64,000 bases of DNA, from assembly GCF_034424155.1 (NCBI RefSeq), contig NZ_CP139993.1, forward strand, positions 1 through 64,000, given 5' to 3'. The notes beneath the pieces were generated by a model. It ran no database searches and was not told the DNA's origin. It saw nothing but the letters and a program-made list of their open reading frames with translations. A program made the position numbers and the translations under genes. Positions 35,028 through 42,905 of this stretch are shown here, in pieces. How positions within the stretch are numbered: the stretch's first letter is position 1; every line of letters starts with the position of its first letter. The stretch comes from Hafnia alvei. Lineage in GTDB: Bacteria; Pseudomonadota; Gammaproteobacteria; Enterobacterales; Enterobacteriaceae.

Positions 35028-35683
35028 TCCCTAATAATCTTGCACTCATTCCGCATAACGTCCATCAGTTTGCGGCAACGCAGGCCATCATCGATGTCGA
35101 ACGCAAGCAGCTGCGCGGCACGCAACTCGGACAACATCCTTATGCGCGAGCTTTATTCCGGCACTTACGCGGCGGCGCAATGCGGATCACGGCCAAAGAT
35201 ATTCGCTTTGCAGCCGGTGACTATTCGCCAAAAGAGCGGGGCGGGGCGTCCAAGTCGGACTATATCGCCGCCCTCGACAAACTGATAGAGACGCGAGGGA
35301 TGGATTGCCCGCTGCCGCTGTCGGGCAGCGCGGTTAAGCAGTATTTTCCCGATGAGCATTACCGACTATCAGAACGAAAAAATAGACAATGGGAACTGCG
35401 GTTTGCCCGTGTCGATAAAATTGAAGCTAAACAGCGCCAGCAAAAGCGCCGCCGCTATCAAACACAGGTGGCGCAGGCACAGATTGAACTGGCGTTTACT
35501 ACGCCGAGTGAGCTAGCAGCGTGGTATAAACGCCAAGAACGGCAGGGGATTTTCGATGACGATCTCATTGAATGCGTCCATGCCTGGAGTCAACGTTTCT
35601 GCGGTGTACGTAGCCAGGTATTTTTATCAGGACAACCTTTGTGGGCGGTGCTCAACGATATGCATGACGAACTCGAGAGCTGA
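35024..35683 (+). CDS. psiA: PsiA, plasmid SOS inhibition protein A
   Basis: A 219-residue protein whose overall pattern matches F PsiA: LALIPHNVHQFAATQAIIDVE..., QHPYARALFRHLRGG, IAALDKLIETRGMDCPLPL, and the basic helix QRQQKRRRYQTQVAQAQIELAF. The end ...LSGQPLWAVLNDMHDE also matches. The GTG start overlaps the psiB stop (GTGA), giving translational coupling. In F-like plasmids PsiA is co-expressed with PsiB early after transfer; its molecular function is unclear. It appears intact although psiB is broken. Confidence 0.85.
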   Translation: MIPNNLALIPHNVHQFAATQAIIDVERKQLRGTQLGQHPYARALFRHLRGGAMRITAKDIRFAAGDYSPKERGGASKSDYIAALDKLIETRGMDCPLPLSGSAVKQYFPDEHYRLSERKNRQWELRFARVDKIEAKQRQQKRRRYQTQVAQAQIELAFTTPSELAAWYKRQERQGIFDDDLIECVHAWSQRFCGVRSQVFLSGQPLWAVLNDMHDELES

Positions 35684-35860
35684 ACTCCTATTGAGCGATG
35701 GCTGGATGAATTATCACTTCCCAATAAACTTAATTGAAGATGACGTTTTGAAGGAAAAAAACTGCAACTTTTGATCATTGTGATTCAAAAATGATGGGTA
35801 AACTGTTCTGCGTAGGGAGCTCATCATTTTTGTGTTTAAAATCTTAAAAATAATTGAGGT

Positions 35861-35905
35861 TATAATCTATAGATTATATACTGTAAATATAAGCTATAGA
35901 TTATA
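35861..35905 (+). promoter_or_regulatory. Operator of the RelE/HigB-Xre toxin-antitoxin pair
   Basis: A perfect 18-bp palindrome, TATAATCTATAGATTATA (35861-35878), is followed by a partial repeat, CTATAGATTATA (35894-35905), ending just before the toxin ribosome-binding site. Binding by the Xre-type antitoxin is inferred. Confidence 0.7.
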
Positions 35906-35916
35906 AGGAATGAGCT

Positions 35917-36267
35917 TTGTGGACTGTTATTTTTACTACTCGTTTTGACCAGTGGTTTGATGAGCAAGATGAAGATGCACAAGAAAAAATCTTGGCTGAT
36001 TTAAGTAATCTTGAAGCGTATGGACCAACATTGTCTCGCCCGTATGCCGATACGGTGAATGGCTCAAAATATCCGAATATGAAAGAGCTACGTATACAGC
36101 ATGATGGTCGCCCAATTAGAGCGTTCTTTGCATTTGATCCCATTAGACGTGCAATCATTTTGTGTGCAGGCGACAAAAGCAACGACAAACGGTTTTACAA
36201 GACAATGATTCGTATCGCAGATGAGGAATTTTCAGCTCATCTTACTGTGATGGAGGAGAATAAATGA
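35917..36267 (+). CDS. RelE/HigB-type toxin (Gp49-like)
   Basis: A 116-residue ribonuclease-type toxin of the HigB/Gp49 branch of the RelE superfamily. Visible features are WTVIFTTRFDQWFDEQDEDAQEKILADLSNLEAYGPTLSRPYADTVNGSKYPNMKELRIQHDGRPIRAFFAFDPIRRAIILCAGDKS. These include the KELR...RAFFAFDP core with basic residues for mRNA binding and cutting on the ribosome. The start is TTG with AAGGA seven bases upstream. The gene overlaps the antitoxin by four bases. Toxin-first order is typical of higBA-type systems. Confidence 0.9.
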   Translation: MWTVIFTTRFDQWFDEQDEDAQEKILADLSNLEAYGPTLSRPYADTVNGSKYPNMKELRIQHDGRPIRAFFAFDPIRRAIILCAGDKSNDKRFYKTMIRIADEEFSAHLTVMEENK

Positions 36268-36563
36268 AAACACTACGCGACAAAATTGCCGCACGCACAT
36301 CTGAAAGCCAAGCTCGAATTAAAGAAATGGCAGATGAAATGATTTTAGAGACAGGCTTACAGATGATGAGGGAGGAACTACGCCTATCTCAAACAGCACT
36401 CGCTCAATCAATGGGGGTTAGCCAGCCAGCAATTGCTCAGATTGAGCAACGCGGCAACGACGTTAAGTTAGCAACGCTAAAACGTTATATAGAGGCTATG
36501 GGCGGCAAACTGAGCCTAACTGTTGAAATGCCAGAAGGTAATGGGCGCATATTTCACATCTAA
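36264..36563 (+). CDS. Xre-family antitoxin (HigA-like)
   Basis: A 99-residue antitoxin. An N-terminal helical part (~1-35) precedes a Cro/C1-type helix-turn-helix, LRLSQTALAQSMGVSQPAIAQIEQRGNDVKLATLKRYIEAMGG (~38-82). Its ATG overlaps the toxin stop (ATGA), implying translational coupling. It should neutralise the toxin and bind the palindromic operator upstream of the pair. The pair appears complete and probably stabilises the plasmid. Confidence 0.9.
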   Translation: MKTLRDKIAARTSESQARIKEMADEMILETGLQMMREELRLSQTALAQSMGVSQPAIAQIEQRGNDVKLATLKRYIEAMGGKLSLTVEMPEGNGRIFHI

Positions 36564-36624
36564 TACCTAATACCTAATAGCGCTGGCATAGTTATCACAG
36601 AAGTCAGGTTAGGCTACGAAATCT

Positions 36625-36656
36625 AAAAGCCCTTACCGCAACTGTCAGGGCTTTTA
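36625..36656. terminator. Bidirectional rho-independent terminator
   Basis: AAAAGCCCT and AGGGCTTTT form a 9-bp stem with A and T runs on both sides, placed between the antitoxin gene and the convergent ART-like gene. Confidence 0.75.
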
Positions 36657-36702
36657 AGGTAAAGATGCAGAAGCATACAGAGCAGTCGTATCTATTGCCG
36701 CT

Positions 36703-37209
36703 CTACACCTCATGGATGCGAAGAATTCGTATTTTCTCAGGAGTAAGTACGACGGTTGTATCTCCATGCAAATGTGAATCTTGCATGCCCCGTTCATAAT
36801 CGGATATTGCATCAATACCCGCAGCCCGCAATAAATTTATTTTATGATCGGCAGTGATTTTGACTCCGTTGATAATCCCCTTTGAATAGCGGTGATAATC
36901 ACAGAATAATACGTCATAGTGTGACTGAACTGAAATACAAACAGGGAGAGTATCATCCAACTTCTTTTGAATATCAGGCTGTTGGGCGAAAGGTAGATTT
37001 GTATTCAGTACAGCGGTATCTGACAACAGTTCGCATTCATAGACCCACACAGAACGATGAGCAAGAGAGCGGATCTTATAACAGTGGTTACGGGCTGCAT
37101 TAAAGTTATCAGCGAACCATATTGCGTGTATGTCTCCTGACTCTGCTGTTCCTAAGTAATCAGTACTAAATTCAGAGAAATAAGTTTTACTTCCATGAAA
37201 AAGCTTCAT
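36703..37209 (-). CDS. Hypothetical protein with ADP-ribosyltransferase-like start
   Basis: A 168-residue cytoplasmic protein I cannot assign firmly. It starts MKLFHGSKTYFSEFSTDYLGTAESGDIHAIWFADNFNAARNHC. The (L/Y)-(F/Y)-H-G-S start, then G...IWFADN and an aromatic-rich middle, resemble ART-fold proteins of the DUF3990/exoenzyme type, where the HG and downstream STS/E positions form the NAD site; a clear catalytic Glu motif is not obvious. It is a single gene facing a complete toxin-antitoxin pair. It could be a toxin, a defence effector, or an unrelated conserved plasmid protein. A small Xre gene lies further upstream on the same strand. Confidence 0.5.
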   Translation of the reverse strand: MKLFHGSKTYFSEFSTDYLGTAESGDIHAIWFADNFNAARNHCYKIRSLAHRSVWVYECELLSDTAVLNTNLPFAQQPDIQKKLDDTLPVCISVQSHYDVLFCDYHRYSKGIINGVKITADHKINLLRAAGIDAISDYERGMQDSHLHGDTTVVLTPEKIRILRIHEV

Positions 37210-37429
37210 ATAGACACTCCATCACATGAAGACCCCTGTGATAACGCCCGTTAATCTAGGGGGGGCATTGTTTTCATAGGAATGCAAGCAACGAAAACAA
37301 ACAAATTATACCTGTGTCATAATTAATTTGGATGCAATAGTCTGCTAGTTAATAATCGTTTGTTAAAATTATACATCCTAGCAAGCTTATACTTAGGGGC
37401 AGCTATTGCACAGACGATATTGGGATGTC

Positions 37430-37612
37430 TTAAAGTCGACCATTTTGTTCTCTTAACGTCAGCGCTTCAGTCGCTAACTCAACTATCTTTTCTATTTCTT
37501 TGCGACTTTCATAACGCTTGTAAGTTCTTAGGCTAATGTCCAATTCTTCGGCTGCTCTTTCTTGATCCCATCCAAAACCACGACGCCATAAACGAAGCTC
37601 AAAACCCGTCAT
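37430..37612 (-). CDS. Small Xre-type DNA-binding regulator
   Basis: A 60-residue protein consisting almost only of a helix-turn-helix: MTGFELRLWRRGFGWDQERAAEELDISLRTYKRYESRKEI (~1-40). This is the form of short Cro/C1-like plasmid regulators (also seen in phage and MobB/TraJ-associated small repressors). Two matching palindromes lie just upstream of its start, implying autoregulation. It is a different type from the HigA-like antitoxin. No partner gene is close enough to call a toxin-antitoxin pair. Confidence 0.75.
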   Translation of the reverse strand: MTGFELRLWRRGFGWDQERAAEELDISLRTYKRYESRKEIEKIVELATEALTLREQNGRL

Positions 37613-37625
37613 TTTAGTCTCTCTA

Positions 37626-37709
37626 AAAGTGCCATTTTGGCACTTTATACTAATTCAATTAATGTGATTTGCAATTTTTAATGCATTGTAAAGTGCCAAA
37701 ATGACACTT
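37626..37709 (-). promoter_or_regulatory. Twin operator palindromes upstream of the small Xre regulator
   Basis: AAAGTGCCA-TTT-TGGCACTTT (37626-37646, perfect) and AAAGTGCCAAAATGACACTT (37690-37709, one arm change) are 64 bp apart in the promoter region of the small repressor. They share the AAAGTGCCA arm, a strong sign of a specific binding site. Confidence 0.75.
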
Positions 37710-37729
37710 AATTAATATGATAATTCGTT

Positions 37730-38200
37730 ATGTGCGACGTCATTTTTAAAGACTTACCCCCTAGGGCGTCTCCTTCGGACCGCGCGCTCGTGCTACGCAC
37801 AGAGCCAGTCTGCGCCTGTCTCTGCCCATACGGGCTTCCCTCGCATGACGCAACCCCGTCGCTTGCATGGCCTTGCGGCCAGCCGCTTTCACTGCCCGAC
37901 AGTTATCTGTCGGGCGCTAAGGCAGCCAGATGAATCTGGCTTTTCTGTGTCACCTTCCACCTTGCGCCGTCTACGTTTCCTTTTTGCAGATCAGCCTGCG
38001 TCACGGGACCTGAAAGTCAACAGGCCGCGCAAGCGCTGGCCGTATTAATTTTTGTCCTCTCAAGTTCGTCTCAAAAATGAACACGTCCCCTGTGGACTTT
38101 CACGCCGCGCGTGTCGCTGACCGTCTTCCTGCAAAAACGCCCCGCAGCCGGTTCTACCGGTTCGGAATGACACCAGAAAGAAGCCAGAGGCTTCAAAGGA
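37730..38200. other. GC-rich hairpin region, possible single-stranded promoter of the leading region
   Basis: About 470 bp with no credible protein despite open frames on the plus strand. It holds several stable hairpins: GCCCGACAG-TTAT-CTGTCGGGC (37894-37915), AGCCAGAT-GA-ATCTGGCT (37924-37941) and ACCGGTTCTACCGGT-type sequence near 38147-38161. Base composition is sharply higher in GC than its neighbours. F-like leading regions have folded single-strand promoters (Frpo/ssi type) that drive early genes on the entering strand. Position upstream of three plus-strand genes fits, but function is inference. Confidence 0.45.
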
Positions 38201-38207
38201 GAAATCT

Positions 38208-38570
38208 ATGTATCAGACGCTCAACTACACAAATACCGATCGCATGTTGTGGGATGCCGAGGCCGAACATGCCTACTGGCTTGCGCAAGAAAAAAAATCA
38301 ATTACTGCGCCCGTAGAAATCAGCGTAGCGGCCTTTCACGACGCCGCAGGGCGCTATTTATCGGCTAACTGGATGTATTTTTTTGATGAGAACACAGACA
38401 GCGAATCATTTATGAGTGCTGACATGGTGTGCGGGAATGTGACGGATATTTATGTGCGAGTGGGGGCGCGTTACTTCCATTTTTGTGATCGCGAATCCTG
38501 CACCCATCAGGCCATTCTTCAACGTATTACACAGGAGGTATTAGCGAAAAATACGAACGTACAGATGTAA
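38208..38570 (+). CDS. Conserved-looking plasmid protein of unknown function
   Basis: A 120-residue protein beginning MYQTLNYTNTDRMLWDAEAEHAYWLAQEKKS, with a C-terminal part VTDIYVRVGARYFHFCDRESCTHQAILQRITQEVL. No family recognised. GGAG lies about 9 bases before the ATG. It is the first gene after the hairpin-rich region and is followed by two more plus-strand genes, suggesting a leading-region transcript. It has no signal peptide or membrane segment. The acidic N-terminal half and aromatic motifs recall small antirestriction or DNA-mimic proteins, but that is a guess. Confidence 0.6.
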   Translation: MYQTLNYTNTDRMLWDAEAEHAYWLAQEKKSITAPVEISVAAFHDAAGRYLSANWMYFFDENTDSESFMSADMVCGNVTDIYVRVGARYFHFCDRESCTHQAILQRITQEVLAKNTNVQM

Positions 38571-38657
38571 AAAAAGCAGGCTTTCGCCTGCTCTCTCATG
38601 CTGGTTTTGACCGTATCAAAGATAAACCAGCTTCAATCAATACATGGAGATTTAACC

Positions 38658-38894
38658 ATGAAAACTGAAGTCACGATTATTGCGCCTTGTGCGGCGCATG
38701 TAAAGCAAAAACAGCAAAAACGTGTTTACCACGAAGACATTTCACCGCAGGCCATTGCGCCCGCGTTGAAATCCTTTGGGCGGCACATTGTGAAACAACA
38801 GCGTCGCCGCCAGTCGGTCAGGGTTCCCGCTATGCGTGGGAGTGATTGGGGGCAATTGTTGCGCGCCCTCGAATTAAAACGGGCTTTCGCCTGA
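38658..38894 (+). CDS. Small basic plasmid protein of unknown function
   Basis: A 78-residue strongly basic protein (KQKQQKRVYHEDISPQ; KQQRRRQSVRVPAMRGSD) ending WGQLLRALELKRAFA. The ATG at 38658 is chosen because GGAG precedes it; the open frame extends to 38598 without a better start. Basic composition suggests nucleic-acid binding, but no domain is recognised. It sits between a short hairpin (AGCAGG-CTTTCG-CCTGCT at 38575-38592) and another at 38908-38933 (CCGCCTCATGC with GCATGAGGCGG), so it may be a separate transcript or subject to RNA processing. Confidence 0.55.
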   Translation: MKTEVTIIAPCAAHVKQKQQKRVYHEDISPQAIAPALKSFGRHIVKQQRRRQSVRVPAMRGSDWGQLLRALELKRAFA

Positions 38895-38960
38895 TTTAAC
38901 TTTCCGCCTCATGCATAAGCATGAGGCGGTTCTCTGACACGACGAATAGAGGAATTATTT

Positions 38961-39839
38961 ATGCAAAATACGGTTTTATCCCTTCATCATGGTGTAACTG
39001 ATTCGATTTACATGGATTCCAGCACAGAGCAGGCGGGTGGCTTGATCCCTTCAGTGGAAATCGACCGTATTATTTCTATACGTGCCGAAGGATTGAAAAA
39101 GTATGCGGATGGACTGGCGATGTTGCATGACGCCAAGGCGTTGTTCTTATCGGTCAGTGGTGATCTCTCTACTGTTAACTTTGGGCAATGCGTTTTCGAT
39201 GCCGTTCGCTGGGAATCAAATCCAAAACGTGACGACAAGGTGATTAAAAAAGGTATTGATGTTGATATATGGCAATACCTCATGAATGAAACAGGCATGA
39301 TCACTTTGATGAGTAGTAAGCAACAAGATGCATGGGAAAAGCAGTTACATAGTGATGACATGCCAGAAATCACCCTTGAGACGGTTATCGCAACCTTTGC
39401 ACAGTTGAATGCAAGCAAAAGTGATACGTTTGAGCAAGGTGTTATTGACGTGTTTCGCGCGTTATCATGGGACTATAAAACGAATAATCCGTGTCGTTTA
39501 GGTAAGAAAATTATTGTTTCACGTCTGCTTGAAACGTGGGGGAAAGGTTACACAAAAGCAACTTGTAGCAGCGTTGCAAAACTGGATGATTTGGCGAAAC
39601 CATTCTACGTATTAGAGGGAAAACCAGTACCAGATTACCGCGTTGCAGATGGTGCAAATTTCACTTTATTTTATGACAATCATGGTTTCTCTGGTGAAGT
39701 CTATGAAGGGGAATATTTTTTTGTGAAGTACCATAAAAATGGTAATGGTCACATTGTATTTAAGCGCCCAGAGTTGGTGGATAAAATTAACGATATTGTT
39801 TCACGCCACTACCCTGACATGCTACAAGAGCGCGTATGA
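38961..39839 (+). CDS. DUF4942-domain protein
   Basis: A 292-residue soluble protein. It has a central FGQCVFDAVRWESNPKRDDKVIKKGIDVDIWQYLMNETGMITLMSSKQQDAWEKQL and a later FEQGVIDVFRALSWDYKTNNPCRLGKKIIVSRL. This is the DUF4942 pattern I know from proteins on enterobacterial plasmid leading regions and genomic islands, sometimes fused to or near DNA methyltransferases. The end FSGEVYEGEYFFVKYHKNGNGHIVFKRPELVDKINDIV is also typical. Function is unknown. The start is well supported by GAGGAATTATTT, and a strong terminator follows the gene. Confidence 0.8.
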   Translation: MQNTVLSLHHGVTDSIYMDSSTEQAGGLIPSVEIDRIISIRAEGLKKYADGLAMLHDAKALFLSVSGDLSTVNFGQCVFDAVRWESNPKRDDKVIKKGIDVDIWQYLMNETGMITLMSSKQQDAWEKQLHSDDMPEITLETVIATFAQLNASKSDTFEQGVIDVFRALSWDYKTNNPCRLGKKIIVSRLLETWGKGYTKATCSSVAKLDDLAKPFYVLEGKPVPDYRVADGANFTLFYDNHGFSGEVYEGEYFFVKYHKNGNGHIVFKRPELVDKINDIVSRHYPDMLQERV

Positions 39840-39849
39840 TAGACGCGAA

Positions 39850-39874
39850 AGCAGAGTTGATGCTCTGCTTTTTT
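39850..39874 (+). terminator. Rho-independent terminator after the DUF4942 gene
   Basis: GCAGAG-TTGATG-CTCTGC followed by six T residues, 11 bp after the stop codon. Confidence 0.85.
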
Positions 39875-39931
39875 ATTGCCCTGCGATTGCATAATGGTAT
39901 TGAACCATTACGCAACCGATGCGCCAACCTG

Positions 39932-40237
39932 CTAGTTTTGAGATTGATTGACGCTTTTTTTGTTCTTCCCCACTACTGCTTTCTTTTTCGAACCACTGCT
40001 TGCTGAAAGTAAGTCTCTAATTGCGCGTTCACTGACTACAATTTCACACGTTTCCAATGCGGATTTAATTTCTTTCGCTGAATAGCCTTTTTGTGTCGCT
40101 AACGCAACAATTTGCGCGTGAAGACTTTCCAGTGCATCTTTACTCGATATTTTATCTTTGGATAAATCGGGCAATTCATCGAGCTTCATTTTCGCGAGTT
40201 CAATCTGATCATGCGTGTAAAAATTCTTTGCAGCCAT
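39932..40237 (-). CDS. Putative mobilisation accessory protein (MobC-like)
   Basis: A 101-residue basic protein: MAAKNFYTHDQIELAKMKLDELPDLSKDKISSKDALESLHAQIVALATQKGYSAKEIKSALETCEIVVSERAIRDLLS, then a lysine-rich tail. It is transcribed away from a mobilisation operon, with the likely oriT between. That is where mobC lies in MOBP plasmids of the IncQ2/IncP-like type, whose MobC proteins aid strand opening and share the small helical KGYSxKEI-style repressor-like region. Identification is mainly by context plus a helix-turn-helix-like segment (~55-85). Confidence 0.6.
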   Translation of the reverse strand: MAAKNFYTHDQIELAKMKLDELPDLSKDKISSKDALESLHAQIVALATQKGYSAKEIKSALETCEIVVSERAIRDLLSASSGSKKKAVVGKNKKSVNQSQN

Positions 40238-40520
40238 GCTAATCCACCTTGTTTCACTATTTAAACAGAGTCATTCCGTAATTATACCGATAATGCGTCA
40301 TTTTAGGTTATCCAATTTACCTCATCATGGTGTCGTGACAAACCAGACCTTGCGGGGCATAATAGATGAAATCCAGTTCAAAATAAGGGACAAGATGTGT
40401 TTTGTAGCACCGCCTGCACGCAGTCGGCTCCTACAAAACGTCTTGGTCAGGGCGAAGCCCCGACACCCCAGATACGATAAAACCGAGCCGAACACCGAGA
40501 GTAAGGGCGATGAGAGTCAC
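40238..40520 (+). other. Likely origin of transfer (oriT) region
   Basis: A 283-bp divergent intergenic region between the mobC-like gene and the relaxosome/relaxase genes. An imperfect inverted repeat, GTTTTGTAGCACCG (40399-40412) with CGGCTCCTACAAAAC (40425-40439), is followed by GGGCGAAGCCC (40450-40460) and CCCGACACCCC. MOBP origins generally have an inverted repeat a few bases before the nick. The exact nick site cannot be assigned from sequence alone. Confidence 0.55.
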
Positions 40521-40826
40521 ATGAGCAAGAGTGAGAAGCGAAACAGAACAGCACTTCTTCCTAGTGTGCGATGCCTTCCCGAAGAGAAGGAAGCCATTCA
40601 GGAAAAAGCGAAAGCCGCCGGGCTAAGCCTCGGGGAGTTTTTGCGTCGTTCTGCGCTAGGTCGCCGTATAGATGCTCAATGTGATACCGAAATGATTATG
40701 GAGCTTCGTCGTCTCGGTGGCTTGCAAAAGCACCTTTTTAAAGAGGGCGAGGGGCTGATGAGTAAAGAGTATTCTCAGGTACTCGTTGCACTACAGAATG
40801 CGCTTCTTCGTGTCGGACGGGGCTAG
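40521..40826 (+). CDS. Relaxosome accessory protein (NikA/TraJ/MobC-type ribbon-helix-helix)
   Basis: A 101-residue protein with the family hallmark RTALLPSVRCLPEEKEAIQEKAKAAGLSLGEFLRRSALGRRI (~8-50), a ribbon-helix-helix DNA-binding unit. The C-terminal helix is typical of proteins that bind the oriT inverted repeat and recruit the MOBP relaxase. The ATG at 40521 is preferred over the long upstream extension (to 40236), which would run through oriT. Its stop is two bases before the relaxase start, implying coupling. Confidence 0.8.
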   Translation: MSKSEKRNRTALLPSVRCLPEEKEAIQEKAKAAGLSLGEFLRRSALGRRIDAQCDTEMIMELRRLGGLQKHLFKEGEGLMSKEYSQVLVALQNALLRVGRG

Positions 40827-40828
40827 CG

Positions 40829-42823
40829 ATGATTGGACGAATCCCTCCTAAACGCCGTGATGGTAAAAGTAGTTTTCTAAAACTTGTCTCGTATGTCGTC
40901 ATTCGGGATGAAGATAAACCGGACATGCCACTCGAACCTGAACATCCAGATTGGCGTCGTCCTAAATCTACAGATGAACTATTCAATAGGTTGGTTGACT
41001 ACGTTAGTAGAAGTGGTGATGAAGGGGCTATGCATACGTTAAATATTGACGATGATGGCCGACAGCGTGTTCTGTTCGATGGTGTTTTGTGCGAAACAAA
41101 CAACTTCAGTTTAGCGACAGCGGCTGTTGAAATGAATGCTGTCGCTTCGCAAAATACACGCTGTAAAGACCCCGTTTTTCACTATATTCTTTCTTGGCCT
41201 ACCAGTGATAATCCAAATCAGGATGAAGTGTTTGATAGCGTCAGACACACGTTAAAATCCTTTGGAATGGATGAGCATCAGTACGTCGCGGCTATACATA
41301 CTGACACTAATAATATTCACTGCCACATAGCGGTTAACAGAGTTCATCCTGTCACTTATGACACTGCTGATGATTCATTTACTCGTCTCAAGTTGCAACG
41401 GGCCTGTCGAGAGCTCGAGCTTAAATACGACTGGACCCCGACTAATGGATGTTATGTCGTGGACGAGAATAAGCAGATCGTTTACAAAAAACGAGATGAA
41501 CCGCCAGTACCTCAAGGTTCGGTAGCAATGGAGTATTATGCCGATCAGGAAAGCCTCCATAGCTATGCCATGAGAACGTGTTCTGATGATTTGGAAAAGC
41601 TGATTGTTAAAGATGAACTAACTTGGTTTGAACTCCACAAGTTGTTGGTCAAACAAGGTTTAAAACTTGATAAAAAAGGCAAGGGACTCGCTATCTATTC
41701 TCTTGATGAGAAGGACATCACTCCGATCAAAGCAAGTCACTTACATCCTGACTTGACGCTCAATTGTTTGGAGGACGATCTTGGTCCATTTGAGCAACTG
41801 GAAGATGCAGGGCGATATACTCTAGATACAAATGATGAAGGCGATGATGCGCTTATTCATATGTATCGCTATGAACCCCATTTGCATAAACGTGATGAGG
41901 ATGCGAGAGCCGCTCGGCGTGAAGCCCGCGCGGTTGCACGACGTGAGCTGTTCGATCGTTATAAAAAATATAGCAACGGTTACAAGCGTCCGAAGATGGA
42001 AGGGACTGAGGCTACGTCTCAGTTTAAAGCGCTATCGAATCGTTACGCATGGAAGAAAGAGCAGGTTCGCTTTGTCTTTGACGATCCGTTAATTCGTAAG
42101 GCTGTTTACCGCGTTCTTGAAGCGGAACGACAAAAAGAATTTGAGTCTTTAAAAGCGCAAATTAAACAGGAAAGAAATGCTTTCTACAGTCATCCTTCGA
42201 ACCGAAAACTGACAAAGCAGGAGTGGGTTGGCCAGCAAGCGCTCAAACAAGATCAGGCTGCGATTTCGTGTCTACGTGGATGGTCTTATCGTTATAAGCG
42301 TGATGCGTTAACACCGCCACTCTCAGAAAATGCGATAGTTTGTGCAGTGGCTGATGACACGAAACCATATAACATTCAGGGATACGAAAAATCCGTGAGT
42401 CGTGATGGAACGATACAGTATAAGCAGGATGGTATTATCCAGATTCAGGATAAAGGTAGTCGCCTTGAGATTGCTGATCCATATGCCCAGAATGGGCTGC
42501 ATATTGCCGGTGCAATGGTTCTTGCCGTAGAAAAATCGGGTGAGAAAATGTTGTTTAGTGGGGATACAGAATTTGTTGAGTCAGCTTGTGATTTAGTGCC
42601 GTGGTTTAATGAAGAGGGTAAGAAGATCCTACCGTTAACAGAACCACAACAGCGAGTTATGGCGGGGTACGATAAAGCTGAAGTGCGCGATGATGCATTT
42701 GTGGCGACGCATCGTATCGTTGATGAAGAAACTTATTTGGCCTCGCTTGAGCGCAATGAAGTCAACGATAACCGTGAACGTCATGACCTTAAGCACAAGA
42801 AGAATACGTATCGACCGCGTTAA
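40829..42823 (+). CDS. MOBP-type relaxase (TraI/MobA/NikB family) with LPD7-like C-terminus
   Basis: A 664-residue DNA-nicking relaxase. Motif I is SSFLKLVSYVV with the likely catalytic Tyr near residue 23. HYILSWPTSDNPNQDEVFDSV is the conserved strand, and QYVAAIHTDTNNIHCHIAVNRVHP is motif III, the HUH metal-binding site (~155-178). A C-terminal region with GTIQYKQDGIIQIQDKGSRLEIADP...LHIAGAMVLAVEKSGEKMLFSGDTEF resembles LPD7, common in such relaxases. No primase or helicase part is seen, and no type IV secretion or coupling-protein genes lie in the window. Mobilisation in trans by another plasmid is therefore the likely mode. Confidence 0.9.
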   Translation: MIGRIPPKRRDGKSSFLKLVSYVVIRDEDKPDMPLEPEHPDWRRPKSTDELFNRLVDYVSRSGDEGAMHTLNIDDDGRQRVLFDGVLCETNNFSLATAAVEMNAVASQNTRCKDPVFHYILSWPTSDNPNQDEVFDSVRHTLKSFGMDEHQYVAAIHTDTNNIHCHIAVNRVHPVTYDTADDSFTRLKLQRACRELELKYDWTPTNGCYVVDENKQIVYKKRDEPPVPQGSVAMEYYADQESLHSYAMRTCSDDLEKLIVKDELTWFELHKLLVKQGLKLDKKGKGLAIYSLDEKDITPIKASHLHPDLTLNCLEDDLGPFEQLEDAGRYTLDTNDEGDDALIHMYRYEPHLHKRDEDARAARREARAVARRELFDRYKKYSNGYKRPKMEGTEATSQFKALSNRYAWKKEQVRFVFDDPLIRKAVYRVLEAERQKEFESLKAQIKQERNAFYSHPSNRKLTKQEWVGQQALKQDQAAISCLRGWSYRYKRDALTPPLSENAIVCAVADDTKPYNIQGYEKSVSRDGTIQYKQDGIIQIQDKGSRLEIADPYAQNGLHIAGAMVLAVEKSGEKMLFSGDTEFVESACDLVPWFNEEGKKILPLTEPQQRVMAGYDKAEVRDDAFVATHRIVDEETYLASLERNEVNDNRERHDLKHKKNTYRPR

Positions 42824-42843
42824 GCGCTCTATCGCGACAAATA

Positions 42844-42877
42844 AAAACCTCCGTAAGAGGATACTCACGGGGGTTTA
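42844..42877. terminator. Bidirectional terminator between relaxase and rpn copy 2
   Basis: AAACCTCCGTAAG and CTCACGGGGGTTT pair (with G-U pairs) around a short loop and end in TTTATT, at a convergent gene junction. Confidence 0.65.
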
Positions 42878-42905
42878 TTGTTTAGACAGGCATCGCGGCC
42901 ATTGA

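Noticed and set aside
34771..35034. 87-codon plus-strand frame overlapping psiB
   Set aside because: Lies in another frame over psiB, whose second half explains the same DNA with a family match and coupling to psiA.
37730..38048. Open plus-strand frames of about 67 codons in the GC-rich segment
   Set aside because: Overlapping frames, Arg/Pro/Cys-rich composition typical of GC-rich non-coding DNA, no ribosome-binding site; the hairpin structure explains the region better.
40236..40520. N-terminal extension of the relaxosome accessory protein back to 40236
   Set aside because: It would translate through the divergent intergenic region and likely oriT, and the conserved domain starts right after ATG 40521.
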